This document shows positions 10,658 through 21,325 of a stretch of 64,000 bases of DNA, in pieces. Numbering within the stretch: the first letter of the stretch is position 1; every line of letters begins with the position of its first letter. Source of the DNA: Cichorium intybus. Taxonomy: Eukaryota; Streptophyta; Magnoliopsida; Asterales; Asteraceae. The stretch covers positions 82,654,357 through 82,718,356 of the forward strand of contig CM042017.1 of the NCBI GenBank assembly GCA_023525715.1, in the 5' to 3' direction. The position numbers were made by a program, and so were the translations under genes. The notes under the pieces were generated by a model that worked only from the letters and a program-made list of their open reading frames with translations, made no database searches and was not told the origin of the DNA.

Positions 10658-10675
10658 TAGCGCCGTTGCCGGGGA
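10658..10675 (+). other. Primer-binding site of A (tRNA-Asp type, one mismatch)
   Basis: Reads TAGCGCCGTTGCCGGGGA. B and D have TGGCGCCGTTGCCGGGGA, which complements the plant tRNA-Asp 3' end. The G to A change at the second base would weaken priming of this copy. Confidence 0.88.
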
Positions 10676-10771
10676 GCTGTGCGCTTAGATTAGGTGATTT
10701 GTAGGACTTAGTTTCTTATTTTTGATGTTTGATTTTAGTTTGCTGATTTTTGGTATGTGTACATCCTTATA

Positions 10772-12034
10772 ATGGGCAATTACATGTACCCGGATGAGTA
10801 TTATGAGTATTATGAAAATCCGGCTGACACCTATTACGAGGATGATTGCTAGAATGGATCATCCGATGACAATGGATGGCGGACCGAGGATTCATCTCAA
10901 CCTGAAAATTCTGCAACATGGGCCCAACTTTAGGTACTCTGGTATAACACTCACCAAGAGCAGAAGGACCTAGCTGATGCTCTTTTAAGATTGCAAGCTT
11001 CTTTAGATAGGTTAGAGGAAGGTTGGAAATGTTCATCACCCTCGCCAGAACCTGAGGCGAGTGATTTTTATACCAATCATAATGTGTGTGAACTTTCATC
11101 ACCTGAATATGTGATGGAAGGGCATACACCTTGGGAAAGTCAAGAGACCACTGAGATGGTCGAAACGGTTGTTGAGGAAAAGGTTGTTGGTGACAATGCT
11201 ACCTCTGACTCAGCAACCTTTGAAGTTTTTGATGTTTTTGAAAATGTTGATCTGGTGGTGAGTGAATCCATACCACCAACAGACAATTTGGTTAATGAGG
11301 ATGTTGTGGAGGGGGCTGTAACTGACAGTACAGATCCCAGCCCAACGATTCCTGAAATTTTTGAAATTGCCAATGTTTTTGGGGAAGGGGGTGTAGATGA
11401 CAACACTACCCCCGAACCTATGATTTTTGAAAATTTTGAGAAATTTGAAAGCAAGGATCTGGTGATGGGCGACTTTGTACCACCATTAGATCAAACCAGT
11501 CGCCCACTTTTGGTTCCGATCCACCTGTTGGACGATGACCAAGGAGTTGATGTTGATAAATTGATATTTGAAAATAATAAACATGATTCTATTACCACTC
11601 ATGATCCATTCATGAATGGATGATTAGATGTAATCAATACCATTGATGAGGACATATGGAAGCATCCTGATATGTTGCCTTCCGATCCCATTCGATTGGA
11701 AAATTTTTATTGGTACTGCAAGCCAAAATTGCAACCTGAAGATAATATGTGGGGCATTGGAAAAATGAGATCTACAAAACAACTATTGGAAGCAGCATTG
11801 GGCGCACTTCAAATCAAGCCAGTAATTTTGAAGAGATGTAGAAGGAAGGATCGAGCTTGGAGATTCAAAGCTACCTCCAAGCATTCACGGGAGTTAATCA
11901 CAAAGCAGCGACCGGGCAGCCGCAGAAGGACAGGCAAGCCATTCGACCCAGGGAAGTGGAAGGAGCATGTGGATAATAAAGGGACGGTGGTGACTGAAAT
12001 TCAGCGAAGGAAGAAGGCGTACGATCCACCGTAG
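10772..12034 (+). pseudogene. Unrecognised acidic repeat ORF of element A
   Basis: I do not recognise the product. One frame of 421 codons starts MGNYMYPDEYYEYY and has three in-frame stops (TAG 10850, TAG 10931, TGA 11621), each explicable as a C to T change of CAG or CGA. The N-terminus is rich in Tyr and acidic residues, then comes a short coiled-coil-like stretch (ALLRLQASLDRLEEGW). Next are three imperfect acidic repeats at about residues 144-173, 183-206 and 209-243, each with a Phe-rich core such as FEVFDVFENVD and two ending in a PPxD turn. The C-terminus is strongly basic (RRKDRAWRFK, QRPGSRRRTGK). It occupies the position of gag-protease in B and D but has no zinc knuckle, gag core or protease motif. 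The stop is followed 17 bp later by the conserved inter-ORF motif. Confidence 0.7.
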
Positions 12035-12796
12035 CTGTAAAAGGACTGTACGTCTGGCTGAAGACGTTAAACTTAGCGCTTGTTGGGAGGCAACCCATCG
12101 TGTCATAAGTTAGGATATATATTTCTTTGAATTAATTAGGAAAATACATCAATCTTTGCAGGTACTAGTGGTTTAAAATAAGTGTGGGGTCATATGAGAA
12201 GTTTTGAAATTTTTGAAGACCGCGCCGCGGGTTTTTGAATTACGCGACGCGGGATCGTTAACCAACCCGATACGCAGGGGTTGATTTGGTGACACGCGCG
12301 ACGCGCAAGGCGTAAATCCACGACGTGGGGAACGATCTGTCGGTTTTCTCCTTTATAAGGTAAGCCGCGGCTCACACAAACCACACACGACTCGGAGCTC
12401 TGGTTATCGAAATTATCTTGCAATTTTTCTTGCTCATTTTGTTTCCACTGCCAAGGTATGCTATTCTAACTATCTATTAGCTGTTAAAACTAGTGATTAG
12501 GTAGTTAATTTTAGTGATTTGCCCGAAATAGTTCAAAACTTAGAATCACTAATGCTAACTCATAGGGTGTTTGTTTTGCCAAATGGAGACCCTAGATGAG
12601 TTAGTCGGCACTTAGGCTACCTTGTGGTATGATTAGATTGAATTATAGCAGGATAAATCGAGAATTTGGATCGGGGTTTGGAAACAGCCACTCGCCGCGA
12701 CGCGCCCTGCTCTTGGGCCACGCCGCGGTGCGGCAGGGAAGAGATGGACTGATTTTGCAAATTTTTTGTCTTTTGTGGCTATATTTCTTTTTGCAG
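12035..12796 (+). other. Inter-ORF region of A with conserved motifs
   Basis: No coding potential seen. It holds the 47-nt conserved motif (12051-12097, CGTCTGGCTGAAGACG to GGGAGGCAACCCA), a polypurine-like AAGTGTGGGG at 12180-12189, a CG-rich pair at 12221 and 12243 (22 bp apart), and a pyrimidine-rich stretch ending in CAG immediately before the ORF1 start. All four are also in B and D. Confidence 0.8.
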
Positions 12797-13968
12797 ATGA
12801 TGTTCAGACTAGAGCACGCTTTTCTTCAGTTCCCCGAGGTACTGGCTAGTTCCGCAGAGTATACTTCACGGAGGGATGCATTGATTGGTCGCCGGGTTCT
12901 AGAGGCGACGGTCATTGACAGAGACATACTGAGGGATGCTGGGCTTTGGGGTGCGATCGAGCCGTTCTTGCATCGCACCTGGATGCACGAGGATGCCTCA
13001 TTCACTTGTCGCGGCTGGGATAGGATCATGGCCACGGACGAGGACGTGGTTTACACTGAGCTTCTGTTGGAGTTTCTCTCCACGATCCATTTTGCTCCTC
13101 GGGCGTCGGATCCACGATCCAGGATCATCCGTTTTCGGCTGGGAGGTGCACAGAGGGAGTGCAACCTCATGGAGTTTGGGAGGCGCACCGGCATCTACAC
13201 TCCGGCGGATCTTCAGCACCGCCACTTTACTCAGTTTTTTGGGGCGTGCATTCAGGGGCTGCCGGATCAGGCTCCCAACATGGAGAGTTGGACACCACTG
13301 TCCAACGTGATGTACGAGGCAGGGACCTCGAGGGAGAGCCACCTCCGCGACCCACTTCACCGCCTCATGCACCGTATCGTCTCCACCTCCATCATGCAGC
13401 GGGAGGGGGGAGAGAAGGTGTCTGGGGAGGACATGACATTCTTTTGGGCTCTCCTCAACCCGTCCCGATTCCTCCATCTCCCCTTCGCCCTCGCGGTTGC
13501 CCTCTCCACCCACTCGACTGGCGCCTCCGCAGCAGCCCACTAGCCAGGGGGTATTTTATTACCCGCCTGGCCCGTTCATATGGGATTCTCACTGCCACCG
13601 TGGTTGCCTCCTTGACCGCTCTGCCTCCATCCCGCACTACAGCGCGCACCTTGGAGAGGATGCGGCTCATTGAGCAGCAGCGCCCGGGGCAGTTCATCCG
13701 GGCACCGATCGAGCCTCCTCAGGCACCCCAGCCCGCGTATGCCCAGCCAGGCAGGAGACGCCGGAGACCAGAGCCAGCACCAGCAGCCCCGACAGAGCCA
13801 CAGCAGGAGGACCTGGCAGCCAGGGTTGCCAGGATTGAGGACCAGTTGGCATGGATTGGGGAGGTACTCTTGGATTTGGCCACTCAGCAGGGCCGGACCC
13901 CTCGACCATTCCCAGCTAGGGCCCACGATCACGAGGCTGGACCCTCCAGGCCACCTGGTAGTGATTGA
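12797..13968 (+). pseudogene. Athila ORF1 protein of A, frameshifted
   Basis: About 391 codons starting MMFRLEHAFLQF. The start is placed here because B and D share it exactly, preceded by TTTTTGCAG. It belongs to the Arabidopsis retrotransposon ORF-1 (Athila) family by the pattern FTCRGWDRIMATDED, LLLEFLSTIHF, IRFRLGGAQRECN and EFGRRTGIYT, followed by SRFLHLPFALAVAL and ARGYFITRLARSYG. The C-terminal third is Pro/Ala/Arg-rich, then a short heptad-like segment (LAARVARIEDQLAWIG). One single-base deletion near 13530 shifts the frame, so the first frame stops at 13543 and the C-terminus is read in the next frame to 13968. Function in the family is unknown. Strong GC bias gives long antisense shadows here. 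Confidence 0.88.
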
Positions 13969-14689
13969 TGTACCTTTTCTTTCTTTCTTTTTATATTTTT
14001 AGGATATATGTACAAACTTATGACACCTTTATCTGTATATATTTTGTTCATATTTTATTTTGTATGTTTGCTTTTAATTGTTTGTTGAGTTATGCATGAT
14101 ACACCAAATTGAGAAGGAGTTGTCTCATACAAGTGTGGGGTCACCGTATCCCCTCCACTTGTCTTGACCACCGGCGTGTTCACTGTAGCGCTACAACTCC
14201 GGAATACGAAATCAGGGATCCATTTGTACGCAATTATACCTGTGATATTGAACACCATGCAGTCTATCGTCCAAAAGGGGTAACTCTTTCTCCCTTGTTT
14301 GAAATAATTTTTGTACAACGGGGACGTTGTACGGTTTTAAGTGTGGGTTGTGGACGGTCGAAAGAGATTTTTTTTGAAATTTTTGCAGAAATGATCAATT
14401 TTTCAATTTTTAGCAACTTTTTCAAAATTTTTAATAAATTGCAATGGCCTTTAGAATCTGAATGAGTAAGTACACTTCATTGTGGACAGAAAGTTTGTAA
14501 TCAAGGGTTCTCTAGAAAGCCATGAATTCCAAAGAACAATTTTATTATGTTTTCGCGAACTATTCCACTTTGATTCAAAAGAGCAATAAACTTTGAAACT
14601 GAACACAGTAAAAAATTGTTTGATTCTTTGTTATAATTTGTTAAAAACTCTCTTGCTTGGGGACAAGCAAGGCACAAGTGTGGGGTGTT
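13969..14689 (+). other. 3' untranslated region and polypurine tract of A
   Basis: No ORF supported. AAGTGTGGGG-type decamers lie at 14131-14140, 14339-14348 (last base T) and 14676-14685. The last ends four bases before the 3' LTR and is the expected plus-strand primer. The segment around 14131-14280 is strongly conserved with B and D. Confidence 0.8.
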
Positions 14690-15801
14690 TGACAACGCCT
14701 AGTGATATCAAGTATTTTAGGCGTTGTTGAGCCCTGTTCTTGATAAAATTATATCAAATATGTCTGGGTATTCTCACTTTTCGTGCCAGGACTTGTTTGG
14801 AGAAAAAGAATGGAAACAGGGACTAAAAGTGTGCAAAAGGAAGAAGTTTGGAAAAGAATGAAAAATCAAGGAAACTCGTACGCGCGCCGCGGATATCTCA
14901 TCTACGCGACGTGGGCTTAAGGTGGTGGAACACATTCAAATACCGAAGAAACGAGATCTGATAAGTACGCGCGCCGCAGATTCTTCATTTTCGCGGCGCG
15001 GCTGTGGGAAATTTGCAAGTATAAATAGATGCATTTCCAGCCGAAAACTCTAGCAAAGACCGGGTGTAAAATCGACCTTGAAGCTCTTTGACTCCAAGAT
15101 TTCGTTCCAGAAGACTCTCATTTGGTATTGGTTAGTTTTAGCTTTTATTTTCAATTAAGTAGTTAGTAGTTAGCCTTGGTTTGTATCTTTGGGAGTGACA
15201 ACCATTGATATCTAGCTTTGGTTTATGTTTTTGGATCATTTAGTTACTGTTTTTACGTTTGGATTCGGATTTGGTGAATGATAAGCATTCGGTTACATTT
15301 AATGTTGGTATTTCGGTGTTTTGATGCTTGTGTTTGGTTTTGAATGTTTGAATTGTGTTTGGATATTGTTTTGACCTTGTTGGGACTGTTTTCCTTTGTT
15401 GAAATCAGTAGCTAATTAGGTTAGTTTTTAGGCATTAAACCTTGGCTAGTGACTGTTCAGTAGAACTTTAGCTAGTGGCTAGTTTATGCTTTGCTTGGTT
15501 TTGCTTAGTTTGGATGCCTTTGATTGCTTCTGATTCAGAGATGTACTTCTGATTTCAGAAAGTGACTAGGTTCATTTGAGCTTAGCTTACCTTGGCTTGA
15601 GTTTGTTTGCTCATTGCTTTCTGGTATTAGTGATTAGGAAGAATGAAACTAGATCCTCCGACTGTAGCTGTGACACTACTAGTTGGTAATCTCTCATTTA
15701 GTCTAACCACGAAGCTCCTGTAGATCGACCCTGACTACCGCTATACTAGTGTGTGTTAGGTTTTCTTTATTTTTGACCGCACGACGACCGCTGCTTTCTC
15801 A
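14690..15801 (+). repeat. 3' LTR of A (1112 bp)
   Basis: Same length as the 5' LTR and nearly identical. Differences include gacgtgggc for gacacgggc and the final GCTTTCTCA for GCGTTGTCA. It is followed by TSD copy atcga at 15802-15806. Confidence 0.95.
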
Positions 15802-17813
15802 ATCGAACAGGTCGTCAATTCGAGGTAGCGGGTATCGGTTCTTGATGGTGAGCTTGTTCAACTCCCGATAGTCAATGCACATAAGGAATGATCCATCTTT
15901 CTTCTTCACGAACAAGACCGGTGCTCCCCAAGGTGAGAAGCTCGGCCTGATGAAACCTTTACTTAGCAGTTCGTTTAGTTGGCTGGATAATTCTTGCATT
16001 TCTGCCGGGGGTAATCGGTATGGCGCTTTTGCTACCGGGGTGGCTCCTGGGACCAAATCGATTCTAAACTCGACTTGTCGTGCAGGTGGTACTCCTGGAA
16101 GGTCTTCTGGGAATACGTCGGGAAAGTCGCAGACTTCGGGGATCTCTTTGATGTTCTTTACTTCTTTCTTCTCGTCAACAACGTGGGCTAGGAAGGCATG
16201 GTATCTTTTCTGTAGGTATTTTCGGGCTTTGATGCAAGACACGATTCGGAGGCTGGTACTGGGTTTATCACCGTAGACAACAAGGGTCTTGTCATCCGGC
16301 AGATGAATTCGGATTCCTCGTTCGTAACACATGATGTCGGCATGATGGGGGATTAGCCAATCCATACCAACAATCATGTCAAAGCTTCCTATTTTAACAG
16401 GCATTAAATCGATTTGAAAGGAGTGATCATCCAGGGTAAGTGTACAGCCTATGTATATGTCGTTTGTGCTTTCTGTTTTGCCATTAGCCATTTCTACTGT
16501 AAATGTTTCATTGAGTGGTTGGGGTTTTTGTTTTAGTAAGTATTTAAACTCGTGGCTTAGGAAACTTCTCTCCGCACCGCTATCGAATAGTATACAAGCA
16601 TATGAATTATTGACGAGGAACGTACCGGTAACCACGGTAGGATCCTCTACCGCTTCCGTGCGTCCCATAGCTAGGACTCTTCCATTTCTCCCAACGTTCT
16701 TTGTCTTCGGGCAATCACGCTTAAAATGCCCCGTCTCACCACAACCATAACAAGCTTAACTCACCCCAGCATTAGAGGCTTGGGTGGCTTATGGAACTGG
16801 TGTCCTGCAGAAACGGGCGGTATGACCCCTTTTGTTACAGTTCGAGCAGTGCATTTCTCTACAGGCTCCGGTATGGTGGAAATTACACTTGTTGCACTTG
16901 GGTAGTGTCCCATTATATTGATGGGTTGCTGTTGGGGTAGTCGGGACAGTGGCTGCACGGACTGCCACAATCTGTTGTCTCTTCGCACCTTCTTGGTTAG
17001 GCTGACTCCTCCCCCTGTTCCAGGGTTTTCTTTTATGGTCCCTTTCTCTTGGTTGATCAGCTTTAGGGGTCATGGTGCCCTGGCGAATCCCATGGTCGAC
17101 TAATCGTTGGGCCAGTCGTTTAGCACTGTCGAAAGTGGCGGGGCTTGCCGCTTCTACATTCCCCTGAATCAGAGGAGATAGCCCCCAAATATAACGTTCC
17201 ACTTTCACAGATTCTGGTGTGACCATAGTAGGGCAGAGGGTTGCCAGGTCATTGAATCGGTTCGTGTAGGAGGTCAGATCTGAACCTTTCATGGTAAGGT
17301 TCCACAGCACTTGTTCTAGTTTTTGGATCTCCCCTCTGGGACAGTACTCTTTCATTAGCATGGTCTTCAGTTCCTCCCAACTCATCGAGTTTGCCACAGG
17401 AAGTGTCAGAGCCTTAACATGCCCTTCCACCAGGACATGGCCGTCTCAGCAAAGGTACAAGCGGCGAATTTGACTTTAAATTCCTCGGGGCATGCGGAGA
17501 TATCAAAGATTGATTCTATTTTCTCAATCCATCTTGTGAGAGCAAGGACACCACCAGTACCATGGAACGTCACTGGTTTGCAATTCGCGAAGTCCTTGTA
17601 CGTACATACTCGCGATTGGTTTGATGTTTCTCCATTTGTGGAGTCGTTGGTACCATTTCTGCTTCCGTTTCCATTCGTCCCATTCGAGTTTATCTGAGCG
17701 ATAGCGGCTGCTACCGCAGCAGTAACAGCGGCTTGGAAGGTAGCTGAGTCCATCATGGGTGGCTCGGGAGTTGCGATCGGTGCGCACCTAGCGTTTCTTC
17801 GACGGGGTGGCAT
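15802..17813 (-). pseudogene. G gag, protease and start of reverse transcriptase
   Basis: Minus strand, start at MPPRRRNARCAP (ATG 17813; an in-frame ATG 7 codons upstream is less likely because the family begins MPPRR). Gag core includes CTYKDFANCKPVTF and WNLTMKGSDL, then knuckles CSNCNKRGHTARFC and CYGCGETGHFKRDC. Protease site is ILFDSGAERSFLS. RT begins with RIDLVPGATPV and runs to CIDYRELNKLTIKNRYPLPR, where A is inserted. Damage: a single-base deletion near 17420 (between AMSWWK and GHVKAL), and in-frame stops between the knuckles at about 16789 and 16757. The gag style is that of Asteraceae Tekay-like elements as I recall them. Confidence 0.9.
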
Positions 17814-18577
17814 ATTTCTGCCACAAGGATTCAAGATTTGACGTTGGTTAGTTCTTGGTAAGGGTTATCAAAGTACGGCGTTTCTATTATACGTTTATAT
17901 CGACTATGTTGTGATAGGGGTATAATAGGTGCATAAGGAGTCTTGATGTATGGTTCTATAGTATCACAAAATACTCGTATAGTATTTTTGTTTTATGTTT
18001 TGTTCTAGTGTTTTTCTTTGTACATGGTTCTTGGTAAGTCTTTAGAAGTTGTTATAAGTAAGGTGATTTCTAAGGGGTATGAAAGGTATGTAAGAGAAAA
18101 TTCTAAGTGTACGACTTCGTAGTATTTATAAAATACTCCTGTAGTATTTTAACTTTATGTTTAGTTATATAGCGTCTTAAAATACTCCCATAGTATTTTA
18201 ACTTTATGTTTAGTTATTTGGTTAATGGTAAGTGTTCAGACTTGTTGTTCACCACGACTATTCCTAAGTATACGTTAATCATATCTTGGATCAATACAGT
18301 TGATCAGGCTCTATTTATCCAATATATAATTACCAAAAATACTTAGGCTTATCCGTAGTGTTCAACTCATCCTACCTCTTTTGTATGTTTTCGTTATGAT
18401 ATCATTCTAGTATGTATGTATGTACTTATACTTTTATAACAACTATCATTGTAATTTTAAAAGTATACTTGTACGAAAAATGTTTTTGAGAGTTTTAGTC
18501 CCATTGTATTTATAGTTGTATATCTTTAAATGGATTGATATACTTAGTTCACTATAAACAATGCTCTGATACCAATC
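17814..18577 (-). other. G leader with primer-binding site 18561-18575
   Basis: AT-rich leader with three copies of a short unit like aaatactcctatagtattttaactttatg at about 17965-18205. The PBS on the minus strand, TTGGTATCAGAGCAT, is at 18575-18561 and is complementary to initiator tRNA-Met, two bases from the LTR end. No gene seen. Confidence 0.85.
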
Positions 18578-21325
18578 TGTCACACCCCCAAACCGTAATG
18601 GCGGAAACGTTCGAGGGTGGATGACTTCATGAACAATATCATAACAGAGTTGAATAATAGTGATTCCAAGCAAGACAACCATCATTAAGTAATTGCAAAT
18701 GTTACATTGTTTAAAAGTTTCATGTTTCAAATACAATTACAATGAAATCAAAATAAACAAAAATGACGTCGTAACGTCCCTTCGAATAGCGCTGGAGAAT
18801 TACCTTATCAATTTCCTGAGAATACAAGTAATTTGAAAAGTGTCAACAATTAAGTTGGTGAGTTCATAAGATTTTTGCATAAGAAATGTCCTTTGTTTGT
18901 AAACGATAGTGTTGAAAACCAAGAAAATCCAATTTTTTCTCATAAAATGTTCAAGTCTTTAAATCCCAAAGACTAAAATGTAATTATGTAAACTGTAGTG
19001 TAACTTTCGTTGAAATGTATATTTCCACGTAAACAATTTATAAAATTTTTAAGTTGATTATTTTCCCATGTGAGATACCCTATAACCATACTGTGACTAG
19101 TTGGCCTGCTGCGACGTTCTTCAGGCGTCGGAATGTTAGACATTTGGACACCTCAGACCTGTCGGTCAAGCTGTAGCTAGCTGTAGCTAGCAGCTTAGGC
19201 GCGGGGTTGTCAAACCCCGTATAGATCTATACTCAAATATCGCGCTCTCTTACCGAGACTCAGGTTATAAAAGTTCAGGACTTATAATAGGTACTTATAA
19301 AAGTACTGTGAAAATTCATCTCACAAAAATGTATGTATTCCAATCAACTTGTTTACGTATGATTTGTATATAAAAACTCTTGTAATCATCCATTATCATT
19401 TTTCCCATGATAATATAGTAATATTTAATAATTATATAATTTCATATAATTATTTTTGTCATGTCCAAAATGTCATAATAGCCTTATATTCATAAACTAT
19501 TCCAATAATAGTCTATTTTTAGTATTTCGTCGTAATAATCATATTTTTGTGAATAATAACGAAGTAACTTATTCAAAAGATTATAAATATCATCTTTTAA
19601 GATATTTCTAACAAAAATTATGTAATATCTTGATTATAACCGTTTTTGCTAGAAAATAGTACTTATGTTTATCAAAACGTAGTTTTTACTAGTTTTTGTT
19701 TTTATAACGTTTTTATCCAAGATCTAGTATTTTTGTACACTTTGTTTGTAGTTTTTACAACTTTTACACAACCAAATATGTTATAGTGTTTATAATACAT
19801 GGAGTTATCCATATTTTATACCAAGTTCATCTTTACACATTTTCTAGTTTTCATCTTTATAACATTTTTGTCCAAGAACTAACATTTTTACACATTTTAT
19901 TTATAGTTTGGAAACTTTTACACTAACATTATATGTCATTAAGATCATCATAAATAGCAATATCCATAAATCATATCAAGAGCATTTTTACACAACAACT
20001 AGTTTTATAAATTTGTGTAAATCATTATTTATAGCATTTTAACGCATATAAACTTGAATAAAACAACATTTATAGTAATTAAACTTGTATTCTCCCCCAA
20101 AAAGGTTAGAAAATATGAAAATGTGGGGTATGAACTCACCCTTGTAGCGCGCTTGGCTTAAAAACTAAGTATTTCTTGGAAGATCGGTGGTAGGAGAACC
20201 CTTGGACAATGCTATTAACCAAAGGTTTTTCATGAATGTTAGTGTGTGTAAATGGTGTAAAACTTGTGTAATATAGATTAGAATCACAAGAGGAACTAAC
20301 TTACCAAGCTTGGAGTGTTTTGCACTATAAATGGTGGATGGTGGTGGTGTATGGTGGTGGCCGGCGGTGGTTGTGGTGGAGGAAGGAGAGAGCCGAGAGT
20401 AGTAAGGGTGGTGGGGGTGATCGGATTCTAGAGAGAAAAAGAGGAGAGTGTTGAGTGTTTTTGCTCCAAATGAGATGTAATATTGTTTAAATCAAAGTTT
20501 GGATTTTGTTGCATTAGTTTATTCCTAGCCCACATCCTTGCCTAGATTTGGAATAGTAATCCTAAGATTGTGGTTTGATGGCTTAGTTAATGGGGGCTGC
20601 CGATGGGGAGGGGTAGGGGGTGGGGGTGGTGTGGTTTTTAAATAAATAGCATCATACTTGTATAAAATGTGTGATTTTTATAAAATAGTAAGACGTTTTA
20701 GTGAAATTTTATGCATTTTTGACGAAACGAAGTTCTAAATAATTATTTTGTATAAAACATTGCCAAACATTTATTTTGATTGAATTATAACTCGTTGGAT
20801 GTCGAAATACGCGTTTAAGCGCAGTATTCTTCCGATTTCGCGATTTTTGACGTTTTACCGGAAATTGCATTTAGCTTTGAAATTAAATACTAGATATTAT
20901 TACGTTACTTATCATATGAATTGTTATTTCATATTTGATGTTTAAGGCATCGCATTTTGTATTCTGAGTCCAAACCCTGTGTACTTTTATCCGTTCGCAG
21001 CGGTTTGATCATTGTAACTTTCACATACGAACTTCGTTTTCGACGTTCTATATATCCACAGGTTCGTATTTACGAGTAGATCGTTCTATGAATATTATTA
21101 TTCTCAAAATAATAATTGTATGATTATCGAATTTTTACGCTACAGTAGTTTGCAGTCCGTATTTTCGAACTTTAAATCAATAATTGTTTGATTTAGTATA
21201 CGTAATATTATAATATTAATAATTCATCGCGAAAGTTATGGAAAATAACTTTTCAACATATAAATTAACGTACGTTTCATTTGACTACAGTTGACTTTTG
21301 TTGACCAAAATTTACAATTCTCACA
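18578..21325 (-). repeat. 5' LTR of G (about 2748 bp)
   Basis: On the minus strand it starts TGTGAGAATTG at 21325 and ends GGGGGTGTGACA at 18578. The outer 444 bp matches the truncated 3' LTR at 3972-4415. A length above 2.5 kb is usual for Tekay/Del LTRs. Long AT-rich stretches (19340-20080) hold no ORF, and a G-rich segment lies at 20325-20440. Confidence 0.88.

Larger units (their letters stand above)
9541..15801 (+). mobile_element. Non-autonomous Athila-type element A
   Basis: A complete element of 6261 bp with 1112-bp LTRs at 9541-10652 and 14690-15801, TG...CA ends, and a perfect TSD atcga at 9536-9540 and 15802-15806. The interior has a tRNA-Asp-type PBS, an unusual acidic ORF (10772-12034), an Athila ORF1 (12797-13968), a long 3' untranslated region and a polypurine tract. 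There is no gag zinc knuckle, protease, RT or integrase. It lies in G between the RT sequences IDDLFD and QLQGS. By eye the two LTRs differ at about a dozen positions, so insertion is recent. Confidence 0.95.
3972..21325 (-). mobile_element. Ty3/gypsy element G (Tekay/Del-like), triply interrupted
   Basis: Minus-strand element. 5' LTR 21325-18578, PBS 18575-18561, gag-pol 17813-15802, continued 9535-7183 and 4625-4470, purine-rich tract beside 4416, 3' LTR from 4415 to 3972 where F interrupts it. Interruptions are A (9541-15801, TSD atcga), solo LTR H (4631-7177, TSD ttcct) and F. The long LTR, the TTCGGGACGAAATT sequence before the 3' LTR and the pol C-terminus (KVRWSAKRGPEFTWERED) match Tekay/Del chromoviruses from family knowledge. 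It is inserted beside a Mutator-like fragment; the five bases right of its LTR are tttct. Confidence 0.92.

Noticed and set aside
12998..13932. Long antisense ORFs (up to 180 codons) across ORF1 of A, with equivalents in B and D
   Set aside because: They are shadows caused by the GC-rich codons of ORF1 and are not conserved as proteins.
14109..14465. 118-codon ORF in the 3' region of A, with relatives in B and D
   Set aside because: The nucleotide sequence is conserved, but frames and stops differ between copies, so it is better read as untranslated RNA sequence.
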